Assembly: GCF_002413825.1 (NCBI RefSeq)
Contig: NZ_DHXT01000097.1
Location: 32,446 to 41,880, forward strand
Length of the DNA: 9,435 bases
Reading direction: 5' to 3'
Source of the DNA: Rhodoferax sp. UBA5149
GTDB lineage: Bacteria > Pseudomonadota > Gammaproteobacteria > Burkholderiales > Burkholderiaceae_C
The notes under the pieces were generated by a model that saw only the letters and a list, made by a program, of their open reading frames with translations, was not told where the DNA came from and made no database searches. This document shows positions 1 to 6,354 of this stretch, one piece after another; position 1 is the first letter of the stretch, and every line of letters begins with the position of its first letter. Made by a program: the position numbers and the translations under genes.

Positions 1-24
1 GTTATATAACTAAAGGAAAGCACC

Positions 25-423
25 ATGCGTCACGGACACGGACTACGTAAACTCAATCGCACCAGCTCGCATCGTTTGGCGATGCTGCGCAACATGATGA
101 ACTCGCTCATCGAGCATGAAGTCATCAAAACCACGGTTCCCAAAGCCAAGGAACTGCGCCGCGTTATCGAACCCATGATCACTCTGGCAAAAGAAGCTAC
201 CGTGGCCAATCGCCGCCTGGCATTTGATCGTCTGCGTGACCGCGATAGCGTTGTCAAGTTGTTTAACGACCTGGGTCCGCGTTTCAAGACCCGTCCGGGT
301 GGCTACACACGTATCCTGAAAATGGGTTTCCGCGTTGGCGACAATGCGCCTATGGCTTTGGTTGAATTGGTTGATCGCGCAACAGTGGTTGAATTGCCTG
401 TCGACGAGACAGCGAAGGCATAA
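25..423 (+). CDS. rplQ: Large-subunit ribosomal protein bL17
   Basis: Encodes bL17 of the 50S subunit, a 132-residue protein of normal family length that binds 23S rRNA near the exit-tunnel side. The N-terminus RHGHGLRKLNRTSSHR (residues 2-17), the middle block LIEHEVIKTTVPKAKELRR and the late GGYTRILKMGFRVGDNAPM are family hallmarks seen directly. The ATG is preceded by AAGGA at 13-17 with a 7-nt spacer. In proteobacteria rplQ normally closes the alpha operon after rpoA; rpoA would lie off the left edge, and bases 1-10 (GTTATATAAC, a perfect palindrome) belong to that junction. The stop lies 21 bp before an initiator tRNA, whose likely promoter overlaps the last codons. Confidence 0.98.
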   Translation: MRHGHGLRKLNRTSSHRLAMLRNMMNSLIEHEVIKTTVPKAKELRRVIEPMITLAKEATVANRRLAFDRLRDRDSVVKLFNDLGPRFKTRPGGYTRILKMGFRVGDNAPMALVELVDRATVVELPVDETAKA

Positions 424-434
424 TAGGTTATAAT
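406..434 (+). promoter_or_regulatory. Likely sigma-70 promoter of tRNA-fMet inside the rplQ 3' end
   Basis: A perfect -10 hexamer TATAAT lies at 429-434, and a 4/6 -35 match GAGACA lies at 406-411, with a 17-bp spacer. The expected start near 441 leaves a leader of about four bases before the mature tRNA 5' end at 445. The bases between the -10 and the start (CTAAAGAT) are AT-rich, unlike the GC-rich discriminators typical of stringently controlled stable-RNA promoters. Read-through from the rplQ operon may also supply the tRNA. Confidence 0.6.
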
Positions 435-444
435 CTAAAGATAC

Positions 445-521
<77 letters not shown>

Positions 522-545
522 ACAAACATGCGGTCTCCGCAGTTA

Positions 546-580
546 GCAAAACGCCAACCTTGTGTTGGCGTTTTGCTTTT
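546..580 (+). terminator. Rho-independent terminator after tRNA-fMet
   Basis: A perfect 13-bp stem pairs GCAAAACGCCAAC (546-558) with GTTGGCGTTTTGC (564-576) across the 5-nt loop CTTGT, followed by TTTT (577-580). The A-run in the 5' arm also pairs with the T-run in the 3' arm. It lies 24 bp after the tRNA and ends the ribosomal/tRNA transcription unit. I see no gene in the 167 bp from here to the convergent SulP gene, only a weak AT-rich hairpin at 698-714. Confidence 0.9.
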
Positions 581-747
581 GTGACGTCGCAGTTTCGGAC
601 ACCGCTACTGGACCGTTTGGTCTGTGCGGAGGAGAGACCACCAGCCATCAACCGGCAGAAGCTATCTCTGACTGTCCACAAAGGAAGTGAGCCCGCCACT
701 CAATGTTATTGAGTACCTTTTCACGTCATATTTTTGCCATGAACCGG

Positions 748-2433
748 TCAAATCGCCGTGGCCGCAATGTCGGTCGGCAATGCCTCTAACCGTTCCAGCG
801 CCGCCAGCGCTTCCGCGTCGGTGCGGTACATCTTCAGTAGCGGACTGTCGCACAGTTCACCGGCGCTACGTAGCGTGTTTTCAGCAGGAAGTTTCATGCC
901 ACTGATGTGCAGTGTGATGCCGCGCTGTCGCAGTTGCGAGCCAATTTTCACAAAAACATCTACGCCGGTGGCATCGATGCGGTTGATTGGCTGCGCGAAT
1001 AGACACACGTGTTGCGTTGACGAGTGGGCTGACAGATGTTCCACAATGGCACGTTCAAAGCTGCTGGCGGCGGCGAAGTCGAGCGCCGCGTCCATGCGCA
1101 GCCCGTACAAGTGGGGTGCCAGAGGCGGTAGGCGCCAGAGGTGCCGGTCCCGCAAGCTGCCGTCTGGGTGCAGGCCGACTTCAACGATGCGCGGATGCAG
1201 GCGCTGGTACAGGAAATGGGATAGAGCCATCAGCACGCCGGTAAGCACGCCCCAATACAACCGGGGCGCAGCCAGTAGTGTGATGGCAAAAGTCACGCCC
1301 GCGATGACAGCCTCGACCGGCGAGACACGCCACAGCCGTGCGAATTGTCCGGGCTTAACAAGCCCCAGCACGGCCGCCAGAACAATGGCGGCCAACACAG
1401 CCTTCGGCACATGACGCAGCACCGGTGTGAACAGCAATAGCGCGAGCAGGACGACCACCACGGATACGACGGTGGCCCAACCCGTGCGCGCACCTGCGTA
1501 GAGGTTGAGTGCCGAGCGAGAGAACGAAGAACTGGTTGGGAATGCACCGCACAGGCCGGCCGTAATCTTCCCCAGACCTTGGCCGATCAGGTCTTGATCC
1601 TGGTTCCAGCGCTGGCCCTGGCGCTCGTTGTCCACCTTCGCGCTGGAGGCGGTCTCCAGAAAGCTCACCAGCGTGATCACCAAGGTTGGCAGCACCAACT
1701 GGCTCAGCATGGCCCAGCTTGGCAGCGTGGGCCAATAAAGAGCGGGCAAACCATCGGGCAAACGACCCACCACGCCACCGCCGCCGGCCTCGAAACCAGT
1801 CCATGCGCTCACGCCAGCAGTTGCCAGAACGATGACCAACACGGTGGGAAAGGTGGGCCGCCAACGACGCGCCATGGTGAGGAGGGCGAGACTTACCAGA
1901 CCGAAGACGGCCGACGGCCAGTGGATTGCTTGCTGCGCGATGAATCCGCGCCAGCCCGTAGGTAATCCCAGCATCGTCGGCAATTGCGAGGCGATGATCA
2001 GCACCCCGGCCGCTTGGGTGAACGCCATGAGTACAGGGGAACTGACCAGATTCAGCAACCAGCCAAAGCGCATGAAACCCAACCCCACCTGAAGCAGACC
2101 CGTCAGAAGGGCCAGCCACACAACCAGGTCGATCCAGCGGGCACTTCCGGGCTCGGCCAGGCCTGTCAGTGAGGCGCCTACCAAAAGGCAGGTCAGCGCC
2201 GTGGGCCCGACCGACAAGCGGGTGGAGGCGCTGAACATTACCGCCACCAACGCCGGCAGCATCGACGCATAGATGCCCGTCACCAGCGGCATGCCAGCCA
2301 GCGCCGCATAGGCCACGCCCTGCGGGATCACCATCAGGCCGACGGTCAGGCCTGCCAGCGCCTCACCACGCAGCAGCGTGGCATTGGGTCGAGGCCATTT
2401 CAGGAAAGGGAGCAGGCGCTGGAGTCGAGACAT
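748..2433 (-). CDS. SulP-family anion permease with C-terminal STAS domain
   Basis: A 561-residue inner-membrane transporter of the SulP/SLC26 family; members carry sulfate, bicarbonate or dicarboxylates, usually with H+ or Na+. Residues 37-80 hold the family signature (PQGVAYAALAGMPLVTGIYA and then SVGPTAL), and about a dozen hydrophobic segments fill residues 25-405. The conserved cytosolic loop DLIGQGL...GAFPTSSSFSRSALN is at 281-310. A STAS domain occupies about 443-545, with IDATG at 486-490 where anti-sigma antagonists carry the phosphorylatable Ser/Thr (here Thr489). The length is typical. The ATG at 2433 fits the usual N-terminus but has no clear Shine-Dalgarno sequence, and GTATT-C-AATAC (2436-2446) sits directly upstream. 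The substrate cannot be told: no carbonic anhydrase or sulfur-assimilation gene is adjacent. Confidence 0.93.
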   Translation of the reverse strand: MSRLQRLLPFLKWPRPNATLLRGEALAGLTVGLMVIPQGVAYAALAGMPLVTGIYASMLPALVAVMFSASTRLSVGPTALTCLLVGASLTGLAEPGSARWIDLVVWLALLTGLLQVGLGFMRFGWLLNLVSSPVLMAFTQAAGVLIIASQLPTMLGLPTGWRGFIAQQAIHWPSAVFGLVSLALLTMARRWRPTFPTVLVIVLATAGVSAWTGFEAGGGGVVGRLPDGLPALYWPTLPSWAMLSQLVLPTLVITLVSFLETASSAKVDNERQGQRWNQDQDLIGQGLGKITAGLCGAFPTSSSFSRSALNLYAGARTGWATVVSVVVVLLALLLFTPVLRHVPKAVLAAIVLAAVLGLVKPGQFARLWRVSPVEAVIAGVTFAITLLAAPRLYWGVLTGVLMALSHFLYQRLHPRIVEVGLHPDGSLRDRHLWRLPPLAPHLYGLRMDAALDFAAASSFERAIVEHLSAHSSTQHVCLFAQPINRIDATGVDVFVKIGSQLRQRGITLHISGMKLPAENTLRSAGELCDSPLLKMYRTDAEALAALERLEALPTDIAATAI

Positions 2434-2576
2434 CTGTATTCAATACTCTGCGGCATGTGTGGATTGCAGTTTTTCATAAGCTCAGGACGGATGCCTGCCA
2501 TCACGGCTATGTTGACAGTCTGGCGAGCATCAAGCTCATTCATGAAAGGCCACAACGCCATGGCAAGGATCTGCAT
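2400..2576 (-). CDS. Possible small ORF (58 aa) overlapping the SulP start
   Basis: An open frame starting MQILAMALWPFMNELDARQ begins at an ATG (2576-2574) preceded by GGAGG at 2585-2581, a near-ideal Shine-Dalgarno sequence with a short 4-nt spacer. It ends at 2400 and overlaps the first 34 bases of the SulP gene in another frame. SulP itself lacks a convincing ribosome-binding site, so this ORF could act as a coupled leader. I do not recognise the sequence. The frame stays open upstream to 2750 without another good start. It may be chance. Confidence 0.3.
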   Translation of the reverse strand: MQILAMALWPFMNELDARQTVNIAVMAGIRPELMKNCNPHMPQSIEYRCLDSSACSLS

Positions 2577-2771
2577 CGTACCTCCATGCGCAAGGAGTGG
2601 TTGCCGGTAGTCCGTCGGCGCCAGCATGCAGACTGGCGCACCTGGCTCAGAAATGCAAAAAGAGGTGCTTGCCAAACCAGCTCGCGGTAAGATATTCGGG
2701 AGGAGTTGAGTTTCTCGCCCGTCGCTCGCATGCGACTCTCCCAACAGCACGCACTCTCAAGGAGCCCACTT
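2434..2771. other. Divergent intergenic region, SulP and dehydrogenase
   Basis: These 338 bp separate two divergent genes. Apart from the possible small ORF on the minus strand, they hold a 7-bp hairpin GCGCCAG-N8-CTGGCGC (2618-2639), a TTGACA at 2512-2517 with no usable -10 at standard spacing, and the candidate dehydrogenase promoter at 2669-2696. No transposon end, tRNA or recognisable gene remnant is visible. Confidence 0.6.
2669..2696 (+). promoter_or_regulatory. Candidate sigma-70 promoter of the dehydrogenase
   Basis: TTGCCA (2669-2674, 5/6 match to the -35 consensus) and GATATT (2691-2696, 4/6 match to the -10) are separated by 16 bp. The expected start near 2703 gives a leader of about 70 nt to the ATG at 2772. 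This is a consensus match only. Confidence 0.35.
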
Positions 2772-3626
2772 ATGGCAAACATCGCTTTTCTCGGCACCGG
2801 CTTGCTCGGCGGCGCCTTCGCCGAGGCCGCGGCAAAACGCGGCGACACGGTCACCGCGTGGAATCGTTCGCCGGAAAAAGTTCATGCGCTCGCGCACTTT
2901 GGCGTGATCGCAGCGGCAACGCCGGCCGAAGCGGTCCGCGACGCGTCGCGCATTCACCTAGTGCTTAAGGACGACACCGTCGTTGAAGCGGTACTGGCGG
3001 CCGCGCGCGCCGGGCTATCACCCGATGCGGTCATCATCGACCACACCACCACGCTGCCGACAAGCACCGCGGCGCGTGCCGCACGTCTCAATGCCGACGG
3101 GCTGAAGTACCTGCACTGCCCCGTCTTCATGGGCCCGCCAGCGGCGCGCAATGCGCAGGGCACGATGATGGTCGCCGGGCCCAAGGTGCTGTTCGAAAGC
3201 GTCAAGGCCGATCTTGAAAAAATGACAGGTCGGCTGGAGTACATGGGCGAGCGCGCCGACCTCGCCGCCGCGAATAAACTGTTCGGCAACGCCATGATCA
3301 TCGGCGTCGTGGCGGTGATGGCTGACGTATTGACGATGGCGCAGGCAAGCAACGTGAGTGCCGAAGATGCCATCAATCTCTTCGGTTTTATCGACTTGAA
3401 TGCGATCGTGGCGGGGCGTGGCGCGAATATGGCGAAAGGAAACTTCACACCGAGTTTTGAGTTGGCGATGGCGCGCAAAGATGTGCGGTTGATGCTCGAG
3501 ACCACGGGCGATCGGCCCATGGCGGCACTGCCGTCGGTGGCGGCCCGAATGGATCAACTCATCGCGGCGGGGCACGGGGCCGACGACGCAAGCGTGCTCG
3601 GCATCGACGCGCTGCTGCGACCATAA
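2772..3626 (+). CDS. NAD(P)-dependent beta-hydroxyacid dehydrogenase family protein
   Basis: A 284-residue soluble oxidoreductase of the 3-hydroxyisobutyrate dehydrogenase / glyoxylate reductase family, which interconverts beta-hydroxyacids and the matching aldehydes or ketones. The N-terminal Rossmann fold begins IAFLGTGLLGG with GxGxxG at 8-13. Arg32 in WNR (30-32) suggests NADP(H) preference. The C-terminal helical domain holds the presumed catalytic Lys169 and the conserved Asn173 (ANKLFGN), with KD at 236-237. The usual substrate-loop motif DxPVSGG is replaced by CPVFMGPPAA (116-125), so the substrate may be unusual. The start at 2772 is chosen over the frame-open ATG at 2706 because AAGGAG (2759-2764) lies 7 nt upstream and the nucleotide-binding strand then begins at residue 3. 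It is a single-gene unit convergent with the next gene. Exact substrate unknown. Confidence 0.9.
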   Translation: MANIAFLGTGLLGGAFAEAAAKRGDTVTAWNRSPEKVHALAHFGVIAAATPAEAVRDASRIHLVLKDDTVVEAVLAAARAGLSPDAVIIDHTTTLPTSTAARAARLNADGLKYLHCPVFMGPPAARNAQGTMMVAGPKVLFESVKADLEKMTGRLEYMGERADLAAANKLFGNAMIIGVVAVMADVLTMAQASNVSAEDAINLFGFIDLNAIVAGRGANMAKGNFTPSFELAMARKDVRLMLETTGDRPMAALPSVAARMDQLIAAGHGADDASVLGIDALLRP

Positions 3627-3656
3627 CGCGGGTGATTCGCGGGATGGCAAGGGCTA

Positions 3657-4067
3657 CTAGAAGGGGTAGCGTTCACGCATGCAGCGCGAGTTCATGAGCA
3701 ATCCGGCGGCCAGCGTGAGCAAGGCGACCGTGACCAGAATGATGACGGCTGCGGTCCACGGCCGCCCCATCTGTTGGCGGAACTGGACGAGTTGCAGCGT
3801 CGTCCCCAGCCAGCTCGCCGTTGCACAATAGGCCGCGAACTGCAACAGGATAAGACTCCACCGTCGTTTGTACAGGAACAGGAGCGGCGTTGCCAGGCAC
3901 AAGGCGACAAGCAGAAAATTGCCGGCCCGAAAAAAATGGGCTGCCAGAAGCGATGCGGCGAGTACCAGGAGACTAATGCGGACCGACATTTGAAATGTAT
4001 TAATTTGGTGCTTGGATTCTGCAGGCATTCGATAGCGAAGCCGCAACCTGGCGCTGCATTTTGCCAC
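3657..4067 (-). CDS. Small four-helix inner-membrane protein, function unknown
   Basis: A 136-residue protein I cannot assign to a named family. Four hydrophobic segments lie at about residues 31-45, 50-66, 71-92 and 104-125, with basic loops (KRRW at 67-70; the tail RCMRERYPF), which predicts an integral inner-membrane protein. The GTG start at 4067 is chosen because AAGGA (4078-4074) lies 6 nt upstream. The alternative ATG at 3989 (110 residues, beginning MSVRISLLVLAAS) would give a more compact protein but has no Shine-Dalgarno sequence. It is divergent from the slipin gene, 134 bp apart, so the two could share regulation. The end is 30 bp from the convergent dehydrogenase. Confidence 0.72.
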   Translation of the reverse strand: MAKCSARLRLRYRMPAESKHQINTFQMSVRISLLVLAASLLAAHFFRAGNFLLVALCLATPLLFLYKRRWSLILLQFAAYCATASWLGTTLQLVQFRQQMGRPWTAAVIILVTVALLTLAAGLLMNSRCMRERYPF

Positions 4068-4118
4068 GGTGCGTCCTTTTCATATCAACATTTACGCGCG
4101 ACGCGGATCGGGCCGCGA

Positions 4119-4147
4119 TTGACACCTGGGTGCCTGATCGCTATGCT
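4119..4147 (+). promoter_or_regulatory. Sigma-70 promoter of the slipin gene
   Basis: A perfect -35 TTGACA (4119-4124), a 17-bp spacer and the -10 TATGCT (4142-4147, 4/6 match) make the best complete sigma-70 promoter in the window. Transcription should begin near 4154, giving a leader of about 48 nt that includes AAGGAG at 4189-4194. Confidence 0.68.
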
Positions 4148-4201
4148 GAATCGAGCGGATGCTCGGTGCGACCGTCGAGCCCGATCGCAAGGAGAAGCGA
4201 A

Positions 4202-4978
4202 ATGAACATTGAATCCGGTTGGCTGGGTGGCAGCATTATTTTGCTTCTGGGGTTTTCTTTTTTGCTCAACGCCGTACGTATATTTCGCGAGTATGAACGC
4301 GGCGTTGTCTTCACACTGGGGCGCTTCAGGCAAGTCAAAGGGCCGGGGCTCGTGATCATCATCCCGCTGATCCAGCAGGTCGTGCGCGTGGACTTGCGCA
4401 CGGTGGTGCTTGAGGTGCCGACCCAGGACGTCATCTCGCGCGACAACGTGTCGGTCAAAGTCAGCGCTGTCGTCTACCTGCGCGTCATTGATCCGCAAAA
4501 GGCGATCATCCAGGTCGTCGACTACCTCAACGCCACCAGTCAACTGGCGCAGACCATGTTGCGGTCGGTGCTGGGCAAGCATCAGCTCGACGATATGCTG
4601 GCTGAGCGAGAAAGATTGAACTCGGACATCCGGCAAGCGCTCGATGCGCAAACCGACTCCTGGGGCATCAAGGTTGCCAACGTCGAGATCAAGCAGGTCG
4701 ACCTGACCGAATCCATGATCCGGGCCATTGCCCGCCAGGCGGAAGCGGAACGCGAACGGCGTGCCAAAGTGATACACGCCGAGGGCGAATTGCAGGCTTC
4801 CGAAAAGCTGTTCCAGGCGGCGAAGATACTCGCGCAGGAGCCGCAGGCGATCCAGTTGCGTTATCTGGAAACACTGACCGTCATCGGGGCCGACAAGAAC
4901 ACAACCATCATCTTCCCGCTTCCTATGGATTTGCTGACGCCTTTCCTGGAAAGACCTAAGCAGGATTCCCGCGTCTAG
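4202..4978 (+). CDS. Slipin, stomatin-like SPFH/band 7 membrane protein
   Basis: A 258-residue stomatin-family scaffold protein that anchors in the inner membrane, oligomerises and is thought to organise membrane microdomains and nearby proteases or channels. One membrane segment is at about residues 9-26. The SPFH/band 7 domain spans about 27-180, with EYERGVVFTLGRF (30-42), GPGL (47-50) and the block VEIKQVDL (161-168). A charged Ala/Glu/Arg-rich coiled coil follows at 170-212. The ATG at 4202 has AAGGAG (4189-4194) 7 nt upstream, and the frame-open extension to 4061 is not part of it. Prokaryotic slipins usually sit beside an NfeD-type protein gene; none is in this window, so this is an orphan slipin. 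The downstream neighbour is convergent. Confidence 0.93.
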   Translation: MNIESGWLGGSIILLLGFSFLLNAVRIFREYERGVVFTLGRFRQVKGPGLVIIIPLIQQVVRVDLRTVVLEVPTQDVISRDNVSVKVSAVVYLRVIDPQKAIIQVVDYLNATSQLAQTMLRSVLGKHQLDDMLAERERLNSDIRQALDAQTDSWGIKVANVEIKQVDLTESMIRAIARQAEAERERRAKVIHAEGELQASEKLFQAAKILAQEPQAIQLRYLETLTVIGADKNTTIIFPLPMDLLTPFLERPKQDSRV

Positions 4979-4993
4979 ATGAATATGGTTGAC

Positions 4994-5011
4994 GACAGCT
5001 GACAGCTGACA
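4994..5011. repeat. Short tandem repeat GACAGCT in a convergent gap
   Basis: Two complete and one partial copies of GACAGCT lie between the slipin stop and the CBS gene stop. The gap is 45 bp and shows no clear terminator with a T-run on either strand. The repeat is probably incidental. Confidence 0.6.
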
Positions 5012-5023
5012 ACCGGCAATGTC

Positions 5024-5446
5024 CTAGCGATAGTGTTCTCGCCGCCGCGCTTCCGAGGCGAACTCTTCCAGGTCGGGATCCATTGCATTGCGGGACGAGA
5101 TGATGCCGATGGGTCGACCGTTTTCAATCACCGGGACGTGACGAAAACCGTTCTCCTGCATCAGCAGCAGCGCGTGCCCGTATGACTTGCCCGGATCCAG
5201 TGTTTTGGGCGCGGCAGTCATCACGTCGCGCAGTGGCGTGGCACTGGCATCGCGCCCTTGCGCGATCACCCGAAATACTGCATCGCGTTCCGTAAAAATG
5301 CCGACGAGATGCTCGTTCTCGACAACCATGACGGCACCGACATTTTTGTCCGCCATCAGTCTCGCCGCGTCTCTGACGGTAGCCTCTGGCGGAGCAGTAA
5401 GAAATTTCTTCTGCTCCATGATGTTTCTAATAGATTGATCGAACAC
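5024..5446 (-). CDS. Tandem CBS-domain protein (Bateman module)
   Basis: A 140-residue soluble protein made of two CBS domains, at about residues 7-63 and 73-128. Such stand-alone Bateman modules bind adenine nucleotides or related ligands and signal energy or redox state. The first repeat ends GIFTERD (49-55), the canonical ribose-phosphate binding pattern. The second ends GIISSRN (114-120), with Asn in place of the usual Asp, so the two sites may differ in ligand binding. There is no membrane segment or other domain. The GTG at 5446 is preferred because GGAGG (5456-5452) lies 5 nt upstream; a TTG at 5458 is in frame but lacks a ribosome-binding site. The upstream region has an FNR-like site and -10 at class II spacing. 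Confidence 0.92.
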   Translation of the reverse strand: MFDQSIRNIMEQKKFLTAPPEATVRDAARLMADKNVGAVMVVENEHLVGIFTERDAVFRVIAQGRDASATPLRDVMTAAPKTLDPGKSYGHALLLMQENGFRHVPVIENGRPIGIISSRNAMDPDLEEFASEARRREHYR

Positions 5447-5463
5447 AGCAGCCTCCAAAGCAG

Positions 5464-5505
5464 ATGCTAGTCGTATTTTTGAAGTACTTCTTTGCCCTAG
5501 GTCAA
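5464..5505 (-). promoter_or_regulatory. Candidate FNR/CRP-family-activated promoter of the CBS gene
   Basis: Read on the minus strand, TTGAC-CTAG-GGCAA (5505-5492) is a 14-bp palindrome with one mismatch to the FNR/FixK-type pattern TTGAY-N4-RTCAA. Exactly 22 bp lie between it and the -10-like TAGCAT (5469-5464, 4/6). That places the site centre 41.5 bp before a start at about 5457, the class II activator geometry. The leader would be only about 11 nt but keeps the GGAGG at 5456-5452. A second palindrome, GAAGTACTTC (5481-5490), lies in the spacer. This is a motif and spacing argument only. Confidence 0.5.
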
Positions 5506-5639
5506 TCTGTTGGCGACTGTGAGAAATCGCGCCAATCGGGCGTCAGTGCGATAGCGAACAGACGATTTTCCTTCGCGCAACTAAAGTGATGGAGCGTGTA
5601 TGCCATTCCTCAATCACCGTCAACCTACCGGAGACATCA

Positions 5640-5897
5640 ATGACAAAATTGACTGCGAAGAAGCGCGACGATCTCGGTGCCGGACAGTTCGCCTTTCCGA
5701 CGCAACGCAAAGAACCGCTCGAAAATGCGAGCCATGTGCGCAACGCGGTCGCGCGTTTCAATCAGGTTGTCGACGTAAGCGATGCCGAGCGTGACGCGGC
5801 ATGGAAGCGCATTCAGACTGCCGCCAAAAAGTTCGATGTCGAGATCCACGAAACCAGCTGGCGGCAAATCGGCATGACGCATCAACATGCCTCGTAG
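5640..5897 (+). CDS. Small conserved protein, probably DUF6582-like
   Basis: An 85-residue soluble protein of a small conserved family, recalled as DUF6582 but not checked. The pattern is LTAKKRDDL (4-12), FAFPTQRKEPL (18-28), ASHVRNAVARFNQV (30-43), VSDAERDAAWKRI (46-58) and AAKKFDVEIHETSWRQI (61-77). It is highly charged, without a signal peptide or membrane segment. The role is unknown. The ATG at 5640 has GGAG (5630-5633) 6 nt upstream, and the frame-open ATG at 5586 is less likely. The next gene starts 33 bp downstream on the same strand, so the two may be co-transcribed. The CBS gene is divergent, and the 193 bp between holds the FNR-like site and an inverted repeat TTGGCG-N14-CGCCAA (5510-5535). 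Confidence 0.85.
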   Translation: MTKLTAKKRDDLGAGQFAFPTQRKEPLENASHVRNAVARFNQVVDVSDAERDAAWKRIQTAAKKFDVEIHETSWRQIGMTHQHAS

Positions 5898-5930
5898 ATT
5901 GAATTGTCTTCCCTTTCAAGGAGTGTGACC

Positions 5931-6350
5931 ATGATTATTCCGTTCACCAGCGCTGGCACCCGCAAGGCCATCGGCTACTTTGTCGGCAGTGCCCTGTTTG
6001 CGGTCGTCGGCGCGGCCGCACAGGTCGGCATCGTCGGCGACACCGGCATTGACAGCTCTGGAAACTACCAGCAGGAACGTGCCTGGTGCATGGCCAATAC
6101 CTCGGGCGAGGAGCAGGTGGCCTGTCTGAAAAATTCCGCTGCGGCGCAAGCCGAAAAGCGGCGTGGCACGCTGGACAAGGGGGCCAATCTTGACGCCAAC
6201 GCCATGCTGCGTTGCGACGCGTTGGCGGGGCCGGACCGCGCCGCGTGCCAGGCCCGCGTCCAGGGTCATGGCAGCGCCAGTGGCAGCGTGCAAGGCGGCG
6301 GCATCCTCAAGCAGATCGAGACAGTGGTCCCGCCCGCAGGCCAGAGATAG
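5931..6350 (+). CDS. Exported four-cysteine protein, function unknown
   Basis: A 139-residue protein with an N-terminal signal sequence: basic residues at 11-12, a hydrophobic stretch at 14-28 and a likely signal-peptidase site after AAA (28-30). The mature part has four cysteines (53, 65, 95, 106) in two similar blocks, ERAWC...C and LRCDAL...C, which suggests two disulfides in the periplasm. A glycine-rich stretch GSASGSVQGGGIL (114-126) follows. The layout resembles an uncharacterised exported family that I recall from Burkholderiales; no function is known to me. AAGGAG (5918-5923) lies 7 nt before the ATG. Its stop is 4 bp from the end of the convergent AidB-like gene, and no terminator separates them. 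Confidence 0.85.
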   Translation: MIIPFTSAGTRKAIGYFVGSALFAVVGAAAQVGIVGDTGIDSSGNYQQERAWCMANTSGEEQVACLKNSAAAQAEKRRGTLDKGANLDANAMLRCDALAGPDRAACQARVQGHGSASGSVQGGGILKQIETVVPPAGQR

Positions 6351-6354
6351 CTCA

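Noticed and set aside
698..714. Hairpin ACTCAAT-GTT-ATTGAGT as a SulP terminator
   Set aside because: The stem is AT-rich and there is no T-run following it on the minus strand, the direction of SulP transcription.
1355..2119. 254-residue minus-strand ORF within the SulP gene
   Set aside because: Out-of-frame shadow in GC-rich coding DNA with Arg/Gly-rich, low-complexity composition and no family resemblance.
2706..2771. N-terminal extension of the dehydrogenase from an ATG at 2706
   Set aside because: The ATG at 2772 has AAGGAG 7 nt upstream and puts the Rossmann strand at the N-terminus as usual.
4061..4201. N-terminal extension of the slipin to 4061
   Set aside because: It would contain the promoter TTGACA-N17-TATGCT, and the ATG at 4202 has a good Shine-Dalgarno sequence.
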